The notes beneath the pieces were generated by a model that searched no databases, was not told the origin of the DNA, and saw nothing but the letters and a program-made list of their open reading frames with translations. Positions 10,101-16,495 of a stretch of DNA of 37,078 nucleotides are shown piece after piece. The stretch's first letter is position 1; every line of letters begins with the position of its first letter. Source of the stretch: Prolixibacteraceae bacterium (GTDB lineage: Bacteria > Bacteroidota > Bacteroidia > Bacteroidales > Prolixibacteraceae); assembly GCA_019459525.1 (NCBI GenBank), contig JAIBEY010000114.1, positions 1-37,078 of the forward strand, given 5' to 3'. The position numbers were made by a program, and so were the translations under genes.

Positions 10101-10233
10101 TAACAACAACACTTACTCCGGGAATTGGTTGTCCATCATCGGCTGATGTTACAACTCCCTTCACCTGTAGCTCCTGTGCAAATACTGCAAAAGAGCTCAT
10201 CAAAATCAGAAGAGCTAAAAATGCTTTTTTCAT
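7168..10233 (-). CDS. susC: SusC/RagA-family TonB-dependent oligosaccharide transporter
   Basis: The protein has 1021 residues, the usual SusC size. A signal peptide (MKKAFLALLILMSSFAVFA) precedes a carboxypeptidase-regulatory-like domain at about residues 23-92 (VKGVVTSADDGQPIPGVSV). Next comes the SusC signature VVVVGYGTQKK at about 103-113, a plug domain with IRIRGVGT and EVLKDAASSAIYGARGANGVILITTK, then a long beta-barrel ending in a terminal aromatic (NITF). It imports oligosaccharides across the outer membrane using TonB energy, with SusD as the lid. Its stop overlaps an alternative susD ATG. The 268-base region upstream, between it and the regulator gene, holds promoter-like and repeat elements. 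The substrate is inferred from the adjacent glucanases, not from this sequence. Confidence 0.96.
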   Translation of the reverse strand: MKKAFLALLILMSSFAVFAQELQVKGVVTSADDGQPIPGVSVVVKGTTNGMITDLDGKYSLNAPGNSTLVFSFVGMKSQEIPVNMRTAINIVLAPEQTDIDEVVVVGYGTQKKSLVTGAISKVGSDDLKKTSDMRVTQALQGKTAGVVISSNSGQPGDQVSIRIRGVGTNGDAEPLYIIDGLPMSGSGTDFLNSNDVESIEVLKDAASSAIYGARGANGVILITTKSGKKGTKMVVNYDGYYGVQNPWRKLRLLNSQEYMMLTNEASMNGGLGAKFSASDMASYTADTDWQDEMFNYNAPKQNHSVSFNGGNDKLSYSSSLNYFKQDGIVAKGKSEFEKFGYRLNTIAEFGFLKFGTNLNLAYISSKGIETNTHFGTGLGQAINMPPIVPVKYEDGSWATPEDFGVGLQEITNPVAMLDKLNSSTKTSKVIGGLFAEIDFGKINPSLQGLNFKSTYSGEMALVNTRGYSPFYYLDAMHFTVTDKVSKNMNLYSRWNFENVLTYDKTIDTHHFTLMAGTTAFKDMYENLSGEKSDVIFDDFEHAYIDNATDPESASVGGGYSEHTVASLFGRLNYDYLDRYMLTATIRRDGSSRFGSENKYGYFPSVAAGWVMSREDFLSGASAIDLLKLRASWGQNGSENIGNFGYTSIIGNQNIYYFGDSKTQYNGTQPTKIANPSLKWETSEQTNIGIDFATLESSLRVTLDYYVKTTKDWLVTAPVPMLVGNSAPTINGGSVRNSGFEGEVSYKKQFGKVFFNGSINGAYNKNEVLDIRNSEKRLQGGDGGFGQSGVLFAEVGTPMGVFYGVKTDGIFQTEEEIGAYLNSTGGKIQPSAKPGDIKFIDENGDGKITDADRVELGSPYPVFTGGLNLNLEYKGFDVNMFIYAALGQEVYDATRRYDMNGTNYRADWLNRWTGPGTSNYYPRVTFVDDNQNMKTVSDFFVHDGSYVRLRNITLGYTLPKSVTDYMKIKNLRFYVSAENLLTFTSYKGYDPEIGGGVFSNGIDHGIYPQARTVLGGVNITF

Positions 10234-10307
10234 AAGTAAATAAATTTTTAGAAATGGTTTCTAAAAGAATTAATAATAAATTGATTTTGTGAGTCAATTT
10301 TATTGCG

Positions 10308-10315
10308 CAAAACTA
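10308..10315 (-). promoter_or_regulatory. Second candidate -7 element upstream of susC
   Basis: On the minus strand this reads TAGTTTTG, fitting the Bacteroidota TAnnTTTG consensus, about 75 bases before the susC ATG. No TTG lies at the expected upstream spacing, so it is a weaker candidate or an activator-dependent one. Confidence 0.3.
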
Positions 10316-10352
10316 GTATGTTACGATTTGATTGGAAAGAAAAGAGGTACAG

Positions 10353-10397
10353 CAAAAATACATCTGTCACAAAACTGGATTACATCAAAACTACATC
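10353..10397 (-). promoter_or_regulatory. Candidate susC promoter with three phased GATGTA repeats
   Basis: Minus-strand GATGTA occurs at 10397-10392, 10386-10381 and 10364-10359. The spacings are 11 and 22 bases, one and two helical turns, which places all three on one face of the helix. The last copy runs into TATTTTTG at 10360-10353, a match to the TAnnTTTG -7 consensus, about 120 bases before the susC start. No good -33 TTG is present, as expected for a promoter that needs an activator. The natural candidate is the adjacent regulator. Binding is inferred. Confidence 0.5.
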
Positions 10398-10422
10398 ATA
10401 CTTAAATGTATTTGATTGTCAT

Positions 10423-10439
10423 ATAGATTATTAATCTAT
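10423..10439. promoter_or_regulatory. 17-bp perfect palindrome between the regulator and susC
   Basis: ATAGATTA and TAATCTAT are exact inverted arms around one base. It lies 63 bases past the regulator stop and about 190 bases before susC. No T run follows on either strand, so an operator is more likely than an intrinsic terminator. Confidence 0.45.
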
Positions 10440-10501
10440 GTTAACGAAAAAATAACAATACAACAACTGTGTCTGAAACCATCGGAAGGCCTAAAATGGA
10501 G

Positions 10502-13438
10502 CTATAAGTCAATAATCATTCGTGTCAGGTTCTGGTCCCGGTCTATATTAAGTTTTTTACGAACCCGGTACCTGCAAATCTCCACTCCACGAATCGAAAT
10601 GTTCATCAATGGGGCAATCTCTTTTGTTGAGATATTCATTCTTAAGTATGCACAAAGCTTTAATTCTTTTGGGGTGAGATTTGGATACTGCTCTTTTAGC
10701 CTGCTCAAAAAATCTTCGTGAACTTCGTCGAACGCGGTTTCAAAAATTTCCCATTGTTTTTTATGGTCGATGTCTTTGTCGATTTTAGTGATGAGCGAAG
10801 TAATTTTATCTTTTAGGGCATCGTCGTTACTCGATTTTTTAAGCTTTTCCAATTCTTCTTTTATTTTGACCAGGAATTTATTTTTTCGTATCAAATCCAT
10901 GGTCTGATTCGCCAGTTCTTTGTCGCGGTGAATCATTTCAATTTTAAGTTTTTCGTTCTTCAGGTTAATGATTTTTTTCTCGGAGAGAAGTGCCTGCCTG
11001 ATGTATTCTTGTTCTTTTTGGCGGTACGAACGCAGATGTTTTAGCCGTTCCTTCCTTTTAGATATTTCAATTCTTTTTAAGATAATCCAGATGCTTAATA
11101 TGATAATGGCTATAAATATCAGTAAATAAGCGATATAGGCATAGTTGGATTTGTACCAGGGTGGCCTGATGCTGAAGTAAAGCACATCTGTCGAACTTTC
11201 GATACCCAGTTGATTGCGAGCCTTAACGTTGAAAATATAATCGCCAGGAGGAAGGTTTGCATATTCGTTAAAAGGTGTAGTGCTCCATTCTGACCATTTA
11301 TTGTTATAACCCGAAAGTTTGAAGCTGTATTCAATATTGTCCTGATTATCATACGAAGGAGATGTGTATGAAAACCGGAAAGAATTGTCTTTAAACGGGA
11401 AACTAAAATTTAGATGTTCGATTTCGTTTGGCGAACTCTTTAATTTGGCATTTTGTGCGATAGCTATATTGCCAAACGAGAAAGTACTGTCGAGGTACAA
11501 GGCAGTTGCCCTGTTTATAAAAGTTAAGAATGCCGGATTGTGATTGAACCTGGTGAGCTGCGAATAATGTGCAAATCCATCTTCAGTGCCAAAAAGAATA
11601 TGGTCTTCGGAATAGAAATATACCGATTCGAATCCGCTGATAAATTTTCCGGTCAGTAAGCCAAAAGGTGCGGTGACATGCTTGTAAGTTAAGTCTTCCT
11701 GAATCCGGAATACTCCTGCCTTATTTTTCGCTAAATCCCAGGCTACGTACCAGATATTTCCATTTTTGTCTTCTTTCAGGTATGAAATGTCTTTTAGCGG
11801 ACTGAATAGCTGGTTAAAATATTCAGAGCTTTCAAACCGGTCATTTTCAGCATTGTATTCATAAACGCCGGCATTGGAGGTAATAATTATTTTCCCCTTG
11901 ATCTTGTACACATTCAGGTTGTAATTGGTCGGTAGCCCATCTTTTTCGGTATAAAACCTGGATGACCGGATACTGTCGAGTTGATTGCCAATCTGTATTT
12001 TATAAATGCCTTTAAATCCGTGGCTCATCCATAAATTTCCATTTTCATCTTCCTCAAAAACACGAAACGATTCGGTAAAACCCTTTAAGTTGCCCATTAA
12101 TACCCATTTCCCTTTTTGTTTGGCGTAAATGGTTAGTCCACTATAGGTTCCACCAATCAGATACTCCGGAAACCGTTTGAGCATATGAAATTTCCATGCT
12201 CCCGGAATTTTACTTATTGAAATGGCCTTTTCCCCATCAATTTCAAAGGTTCCGTTGTTGTGCCCGCAAAGCAGGATATCATCGTGTACGCCAAGGTACC
12301 AAACCTGCCCGTTTGTTCCGGGTACCAGCCGAAATTCATTGTCCTTGTTCTCACTCCCCCAATTTTTCACAAACAAACCCTGATTGGTACCTAAATAAAT
12401 TTTCCCCTTGTGGATGAGTGCCGTATAGCCTGCGCCAATCCCATCTGATTGTTGGAGGAAAGTAATGGGGGAATTGATGTTTACAAAGTCTATCCCATTG
12501 TCGAGACCAAGCCAGAGGTTGCCATCCTGATCACTAAAAACCCGAAGAATGGTGTTGTTCTGGAGTCCTTTTGATCGGTTTATATGCTGAATAATATTCC
12601 CACGATCATCAATAATAATAAGTCCATCCTGAATAGTGCCTACAGCAAAATAGTTGTCGTGAATGCTGATTGCACTGAAAATCTGATTCTTTTTCAATAA
12701 GGCGTTTACCGGGACAGACCACTCCTTCAGTTCTTTGCCGTTATAGATAAAGATCCCTTTGTTTAAGGTGAAAATCAATAGCTCATGGCGATCCTTGAAA
12801 GGTAAAATTGACCAAATTTCTTCCCCTTTTAAGCTTTCACAATCCTCTAGTTCCAACAGTTTATTGGAGGTGAATTCAAGCAATCCTTTCTCAATATCGT
12901 TGAAGTACAAGCGACCGTTTATGGAGTATGAATTTTGAAAGCGGGTAGGGGCTTTTATAACGGAAACAACCGAATCATTGTTGAATTGAAAAGCACAATT
13001 GTAGGATTGATATACGATTTTGTCTTCGAATTCAGTAATGTTCCAAATGTCGTCAAAGTTCAGGTATTCAGAGGGAAGATATTTTTTTAATGACCTGAAT
13101 TCCATTTTGCCATTTTTGCCAACAACCAGTTTCCCCAGATCGTTATAGGCTCCCACATAAATTCCACCATTCCGGGCCAGGTAAACCGAACGCACAATCG
13201 ATAAGTTTGGCATCAGGTGGGTTTGCCAGGTTACTCCGTCAAATTGAAGTAGCCCGTTGTTGTTGGCAAAGTACATAAATCCACGTTGGTCCTGAGTAAT
13301 TGCCCAGTTTTGAGTACCTCCTTTATATTCTTTTCGAGGGTAGTTGTGAATATATGGAACTCCAATATTGATGATGTCTGCAAAAACCGGATTCAGCGAC
13401 AGAATGTATATGAGTATGTAGATCAGCTTCTTGTGCAT
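10502..13438 (-). CDS. Membrane-spanning sensor-regulator: beta-propeller, Y_Y_Y, coiled coil, LuxR-type HTH
   Basis: The protein has 978 residues from the ATG at 13438, chosen because it gives a signal peptide (MHKKLIYILIYILSLNPVFA). The longer reading to 13549 puts 37 implausible residues before it. Residues about 25-640 carry two-component-regulator propeller repeats (TQDQRGFMYFANNNGLLQFDG, DQDGNLWLGLDNG), a periplasmic sensor. A Y_Y_Y Ig-like domain follows at about 680-757. A single membrane helix lies at about 767-788, a cytoplasmic coiled coil at about 790-870, and a LuxR/GerE-like helix-turn-helix at about 921-965 (LTPKELKLCAYLRMNISTKE). There is no histidine kinase, receiver or AraC domain, so it differs from hybrid two-component sensors and should signal in one polypeptide. 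It sits upstream of and in line with susC and probably activates the locus when it senses glucan oligosaccharides. Confidence 0.9.
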   Translation of the reverse strand: MHKKLIYILIYILSLNPVFADIINIGVPYIHNYPRKEYKGGTQNWAITQDQRGFMYFANNNGLLQFDGVTWQTHLMPNLSIVRSVYLARNGGIYVGAYNDLGKLVVGKNGKMEFRSLKKYLPSEYLNFDDIWNITEFEDKIVYQSYNCAFQFNNDSVVSVIKAPTRFQNSYSINGRLYFNDIEKGLLEFTSNKLLELEDCESLKGEEIWSILPFKDRHELLIFTLNKGIFIYNGKELKEWSVPVNALLKKNQIFSAISIHDNYFAVGTIQDGLIIIDDRGNIIQHINRSKGLQNNTILRVFSDQDGNLWLGLDNGIDFVNINSPITFLQQSDGIGAGYTALIHKGKIYLGTNQGLFVKNWGSENKDNEFRLVPGTNGQVWYLGVHDDILLCGHNNGTFEIDGEKAISISKIPGAWKFHMLKRFPEYLIGGTYSGLTIYAKQKGKWVLMGNLKGFTESFRVFEEDENGNLWMSHGFKGIYKIQIGNQLDSIRSSRFYTEKDGLPTNYNLNVYKIKGKIIITSNAGVYEYNAENDRFESSEYFNQLFSPLKDISYLKEDKNGNIWYVAWDLAKNKAGVFRIQEDLTYKHVTAPFGLLTGKFISGFESVYFYSEDHILFGTEDGFAHYSQLTRFNHNPAFLTFINRATALYLDSTFSFGNIAIAQNAKLKSSPNEIEHLNFSFPFKDNSFRFSYTSPSYDNQDNIEYSFKLSGYNNKWSEWSTTPFNEYANLPPGDYIFNVKARNQLGIESSTDVLYFSIRPPWYKSNYAYIAYLLIFIAIIILSIWIILKRIEISKRKERLKHLRSYRQKEQEYIRQALLSEKKIINLKNEKLKIEMIHRDKELANQTMDLIRKNKFLVKIKEELEKLKKSSNDDALKDKITSLITKIDKDIDHKKQWEIFETAFDEVHEDFLSRLKEQYPNLTPKELKLCAYLRMNISTKEIAPLMNISIRGVEICRYRVRKKLNIDRDQNLTRMIIDL

Positions 13439-13481
13439 ATGTTTTTTTAAATCAATTGAGCGGTTGAGGCTAATTAAGTAA

Positions 13482-13512
13482 CAAAATTGAATGAAAGAAT
13501 TTAAATATACAA
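13482..13512 (-). promoter_or_regulatory. Candidate promoter of the sensor-regulator gene
   Basis: The minus strand has TTG at 13512-13510, 20 bases, then CAATTTTG at 13489-13482, one mismatch from TAnnTTTG. The spacing suits the Bacteroidota sigma factor, and it lies about 45 bases before the chosen ATG, which supports that start. Confidence 0.4.
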
Positions 13513-13590
13513 TTATTTGGCACGCTAAAGGCCAATTAACCGATTTCAATTTAAATGGTTTAACCCAGCGCGCAGACTACAGTAACTGAT

Positions 13591-13598
13591 TATTTTTG
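13591..13598 (+). promoter_or_regulatory. Candidate -7 element for the DsrE-like gene
   Basis: TATTTTTG matches TAnnTTTG, 69 bases before the ATG. No TTG is found at about -33. A purine-rich stretch (AGAGGAAG) directly precedes the start codon at 13667. Confidence 0.35.
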
Positions 13599-13666
13599 TA
13601 AATTGGTAACACTTTATATGGCGACTTTGATATTAAGAATACCAACACTATTTTAATAAGAGGAAG

Positions 13667-13987
13667 ATGAAAATTGGAATTATTTTGGAGACTAAAGAGT
13701 TTGAAAAGGCGTGGAACGCTTTTCGATTTGCTGTTACAGCAAAAAAGACCGGGCATGAAGTAAAACTGTTTTTAATGGGAGAAGCCGTTGAATGCGAGGG
13801 TTTAACTCACGAAAAGTACAATGTTGACGAACAATTAAAGAAATTCGTTGAGATTGGTGGTGAAATTTTGGCTTGTGGCACCTGCCTGAAATCGCGACAT
13901 CTGGACAGCACCGAAGCATGCCCCATTTCAACCATGGCCGATTGTGTGGAGTTGGTGGTTTGGGCCGATAAAACGGTTACCTTTTAG
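13667..13987 (+). CDS. DsrE/DsrF-like sulfur-relay protein
   Basis: The 106-residue small cytosolic protein has the DsrE fold pattern: a start of KIGIILETKEFEKAWNAFRF, then EVKLFLMGEAVE, then a cysteine pair in LACGTCLKSR at about residues 71-80, and a final VELVVWADKTVTF strand. DsrE-family proteins carry persulfide sulfur on a cysteine or act in sulfur-transfer relays. CGTC offers two candidates, and further cysteines lie at residue 43 and in EACPIS. The gene is preceded by AGAGGAAG. It converges on a DoxX-like and a TauE-like gene, families also tied to sulfur compounds, so a sulfur-handling group is plausible. Exact substrate unknown. Confidence 0.8.
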   Translation: MKIGIILETKEFEKAWNAFRFAVTAKKTGHEVKLFLMGEAVECEGLTHEKYNVDEQLKKFVEIGGEILACGTCLKSRHLDSTEACPISTMADCVELVVWADKTVTF

Positions 13988-14028
13988 GATGGGGTAGGCA
14001 GTTTATGAAGGTTATTCCAAAGATTGCC

Positions 14029-14054
14029 ATCCCGGTTATTTGGGATCCTTTTTT
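14029..14054 (+). terminator. Weak terminator-like hairpin after the DsrE gene
   Basis: ATCCC (14029-14033) and GGGAT (14042-14046) form a 5-bp stem with an 8-base loop, followed by CC and six T. The position, 40 bases after the stop and between convergent genes, is right, but the stem is short. Confidence 0.35.
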
Positions 14055-14069
14055 ACCCTCCGGCATTTA

Positions 14070-14501
14070 TTATTTCCGGATGTTAAAATCGAAAGACAAC
14101 TTACCCGCTCCATAAATCAAGAGGTAAATCAGCAGTAAGGTCATGGCAAAATCGGTGCGCGATTCGTGAGCCATCGACCAAAAACCTTTATTCAGCAAAA
14201 TCGGAATTTTAGTGGTAACGAGTGCTGTTCCCATAATGATCAGCAGAGGAATTGAAGCCAATCGGGTAAATAGCCCAAGCAAAACTAAAATTCCACATAC
14301 AATTTCAAACGTAGCAACAAAAGCAGCCAGAAACTCCGGATTTGTAAAACCGATTTTTTCAAACCTTCCGGCTCCCACTAATTCCGGAAACAGGAACTTC
14401 TGAATCCCTTCCGACAGGAAAACAAAACCAATGACTATGCGGGGTAAAATGGATCGGTTATCAGCAGTTGTGCTTATTACGATTTCCCAGTATTTTTTCA
14501 T
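14070..14501 (-). CDS. DoxX-family integral membrane protein
   Basis: The 143-residue product is taken from the ATG at 14501 (MKKYWEIV). An in-frame start at 14531 would overlap the upstream TauE gene and adds ten polar residues. Four hydrophobic helices are visible: PRIVIGFVFLSEGIQKF, FLAAFVATFEIVCGILVLLG, ASIPLLIIMGTALVT and FAMTLLLIYLLIYG. The first contains the DoxX-type segment FLSEGIQKFLFPE. DoxX relatives include the small subunit of thiosulfate:quinone oxidoreductase and many poorly defined redox-stress proteins, so the function is open. It starts 11 bases after the TauE-like gene in the same direction, which suggests co-transcription. Confidence 0.82.
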   Translation of the reverse strand: MKKYWEIVISTTADNRSILPRIVIGFVFLSEGIQKFLFPELVGAGRFEKIGFTNPEFLAAFVATFEIVCGILVLLGLFTRLASIPLLIIMGTALVTTKIPILLNKGFWSMAHESRTDFAMTLLLIYLLIYGAGKLSFDFNIRK

Positions 14502-14511
14502 AATTGTCGTT

Positions 14512-15285
14512 TTAGATGATTCCCAGCCCAAGAGCTATTGAAATGAGTACTAGCATGATGGCCACAATAACCTGGATAAAGCGTAAAGTGACCTTTTTGA
14601 GCAATTTGCTACCTATAAATGCACCTGCAATGGCTGCTAAAGTAGCAGAAATGAGCAAGCTGATGTTTTCGTGGAGGTTTGCGGCAGAAAATCGTGAAGC
14701 ATAAACCGACAATCTCGTAAAATCGACCAGGCACGCAATAAATACCCCGGTTGCGATATACGCTTCTTTCGTTAAACCACTTTTTATTAAAAATGCGCTT
14801 CTGATAGCTCCCTGTATTCCGGTTAAACCACCGAAGAAGCCACTCAGAATACCACCCAACATCAGTTTGTCACGCCCAAATTGTACTTTCTGAAACGCGG
14901 GTACAATTTCCAGTATCGAGAATGTAATTAATAGCAAGGCAATGATGAGTTTTACAGGCGTAATTTCATACTCTTTCCCCCACATTTGGTAGTGGGCGAT
15001 TGATGGTAAGACTGTTATTTTTAGTAAAAGCCATGCCCCCGCAAAAGATGCTGCGATAGCCGGAATTCCAAACCTCAGTAAAACCAGCTTGTTGGTATGC
15101 TTCCCTACTAAGGCCATCTTAAACAGGTTGTTATAGAAATGAACCACGCCGGTTAATGCAATGGCTATGTCAATCGGAAAGAAAATAGCGAATACCGGTG
15201 CCAATATGGTTCCCAGGCCGAAACCCGAAAAGAAGGTGAGCATTGAAGTTGCAAACGCTGCCAGGCCAATAATAATGATTTCCAT
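14512..15285 (-). CDS. TauE/SafE-family membrane permease (putative sulfite/sulfonate exporter)
   Basis: The 257-residue protein has about eight hydrophobic segments. The family pattern appears in two halves: FSGFGLGTILAPVFAIFFPIDIAIALTGVVHF near the N-terminus and LGGILSGFFGGLTGIQGAIRSAFLI in the middle, with a Gly-rich GAFIGSKLLKK near the end. TauE/SafE proteins export anions such as sulfite, sulfoacetate or related organosulfur compounds. Substrate cannot be read from sequence. It is followed 11 bases later by the DoxX-like gene and lies opposite the DsrE-like gene. The upstream gap carries the terminator of korB. Confidence 0.85.
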   Translation of the reverse strand: MEIIIIGLAAFATSMLTFFSGFGLGTILAPVFAIFFPIDIAIALTGVVHFYNNLFKMALVGKHTNKLVLLRFGIPAIAASFAGAWLLLKITVLPSIAHYQMWGKEYEITPVKLIIALLLITFSILEIVPAFQKVQFGRDKLMLGGILSGFFGGLTGIQGAIRSAFLIKSGLTKEAYIATGVFIACLVDFTRLSVYASRFSAANLHENISLLISATLAAIAGAFIGSKLLKKVTLRFIQVIVAIMLVLISIALGLGII

Positions 15286-15361
15286 TGTATGGCAATTTGA
15301 TTGTTGAGTTAATTACTAACAAACAAACCTGTTGCAAGTTGGGTTGGCTGCATCATTTCAC

Positions 15362-15403
15362 AAAAAAAGAAAAAGGCCGAACGGAACAATCCATTCAGCC
15401 TTT
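15362..15403 (-). terminator. Rho-independent terminator of the korAB operon
   Basis: On the minus strand, arms 15403-15394 and 15381-15372 form a 10-bp stem (one U-G pair) with a 12-base loop, followed by a T-rich tail at 15371-15362. It begins about 26 bases after the korB stop. Confidence 0.85.
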
Positions 15404-15428
15404 ACTGGTTATTTTATAATCTTTCAGT

Positions 15429-16493
15429 CTATCCGAAACATTTGTTGTCGAAAAACTTAACCGGTTCGCTGCAGTTTTCGCCGTCAACAGTCCAGGTATT
15501 GCCCGATTGAAGTAATTCGTCCATGCAGCTTACTTTACGTTTTGACTGAACGGTTTCGATCTGTTTTTTCATTTCCTGATCGTAAACAGGAGCTTCAACG
15601 CTTCGGATAACGCCCATGGCAACCGGAAACTCCGGAAGTGCCATGTTGATTAACGCCACCTGTAACCCAAGGTTGTCTTCTTCAGGATGGTGAACCAGAA
15701 TATCGTCGCGGGTAATGCCGTTTTCGCCGATTTTCACCACTTTCAGGTGTCCGTTTTCCAGAATCAAACCTTTATCTTCCTGCTCGCCAAAAATCATGGG
15801 TTCGCCTTTTTTCAGAAACAACTGGCGTTCGGCACGGAATTTTGGATCGGCCACAAAATCATGGATTCCGTCATTGAAAATCACGCAGTTCTGTAATACT
15901 TCAACCACCGAAGTCCCTTGGTGTTGGGCAGCTTCGGCCAAAATTTCCTGGGTATGTTTTACATTGCTGTCAACCGCACGGGCAAAGAAAGTTCCACGCG
16001 AACCCAATACCAACTGGCCGGGAACAAACGAATCTTCGATAGTTCCGAAGGGCGAAGTTTTCGAAATTTTACCACGATCGGAAGTAGGTGAATACTGGCC
16101 TTTGGTTAAACCGTATATTTTGTTGTTGAAAAGAATCAGGTTAAGGTCGATGTTACGGCGAACCAGGTGAATGAAATGGTTTCCGCCGATGGCCAGTGAG
16201 TCGCCGTCGCCGGTAATTACCCAAACAGTCAATGCCGGATTAGCCGACTTAACTCCCGATGCAATGGCGGTTGCACGTCCATGAATGGTATGAAAACCAT
16301 ACGTGCTCATGTAATATGGAAACCTTGAAGAACATCCGATTCCGGAAATCACCGCAAAATCTTTGTGTGCAATGTCCATGTCGGCCATGGTTTTTTGAAC
16401 AGCATTCATTATGGCATAATCGCCACAACCCGGGCACCAGCGAACTTCGGCAGCGCTTTTAAAATCTTTGGCAGTATAATTAAATTTTGTCAT
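15429..16493 (-). CDS. korB: 2-oxoacid:ferredoxin oxidoreductase, beta subunit
   Basis: The 354-residue protein is the thiamine-diphosphate-binding subunit. Family features are RWCPGCGDYAIMNAV near residues 14-28, GIGCSSRFPYYMSTYGFHTIHGRA, and the TPP/Mg motif GDGDSLAIGGNHFIH followed by NKIYGLTKGQYSPTS. It pairs with the alpha subunit encoded 2 bases upstream and oxidatively decarboxylates a 2-oxoacid to acyl-CoA while reducing ferredoxin, or runs in reverse. The KorAB two-subunit layout favours 2-oxoglutarate, but related enzymes use pyruvate or branched-chain oxoacids, so kor is the best rather than the only reading. A strong terminator follows. Confidence 0.9.
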   Translation of the reverse strand: MTKFNYTAKDFKSAAEVRWCPGCGDYAIMNAVQKTMADMDIAHKDFAVISGIGCSSRFPYYMSTYGFHTIHGRATAIASGVKSANPALTVWVITGDGDSLAIGGNHFIHLVRRNIDLNLILFNNKIYGLTKGQYSPTSDRGKISKTSPFGTIEDSFVPGQLVLGSRGTFFARAVDSNVKHTQEILAEAAQHQGTSVVEVLQNCVIFNDGIHDFVADPKFRAERQLFLKKGEPMIFGEQEDKGLILENGHLKVVKIGENGITRDDILVHHPEEDNLGLQVALINMALPEFPVAMGVIRSVEAPVYDQEMKKQIETVQSKRKVSCMDELLQSGNTWTVDGENCSEPVKFFDNKCFG

Positions 16494-16495
16494 GA

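Noticed and set aside
10423-10439. Intrinsic terminator of the regulator gene
   Set aside because: The stem is AT-rich and no T run follows on the minus strand, so an operator is the better reading.
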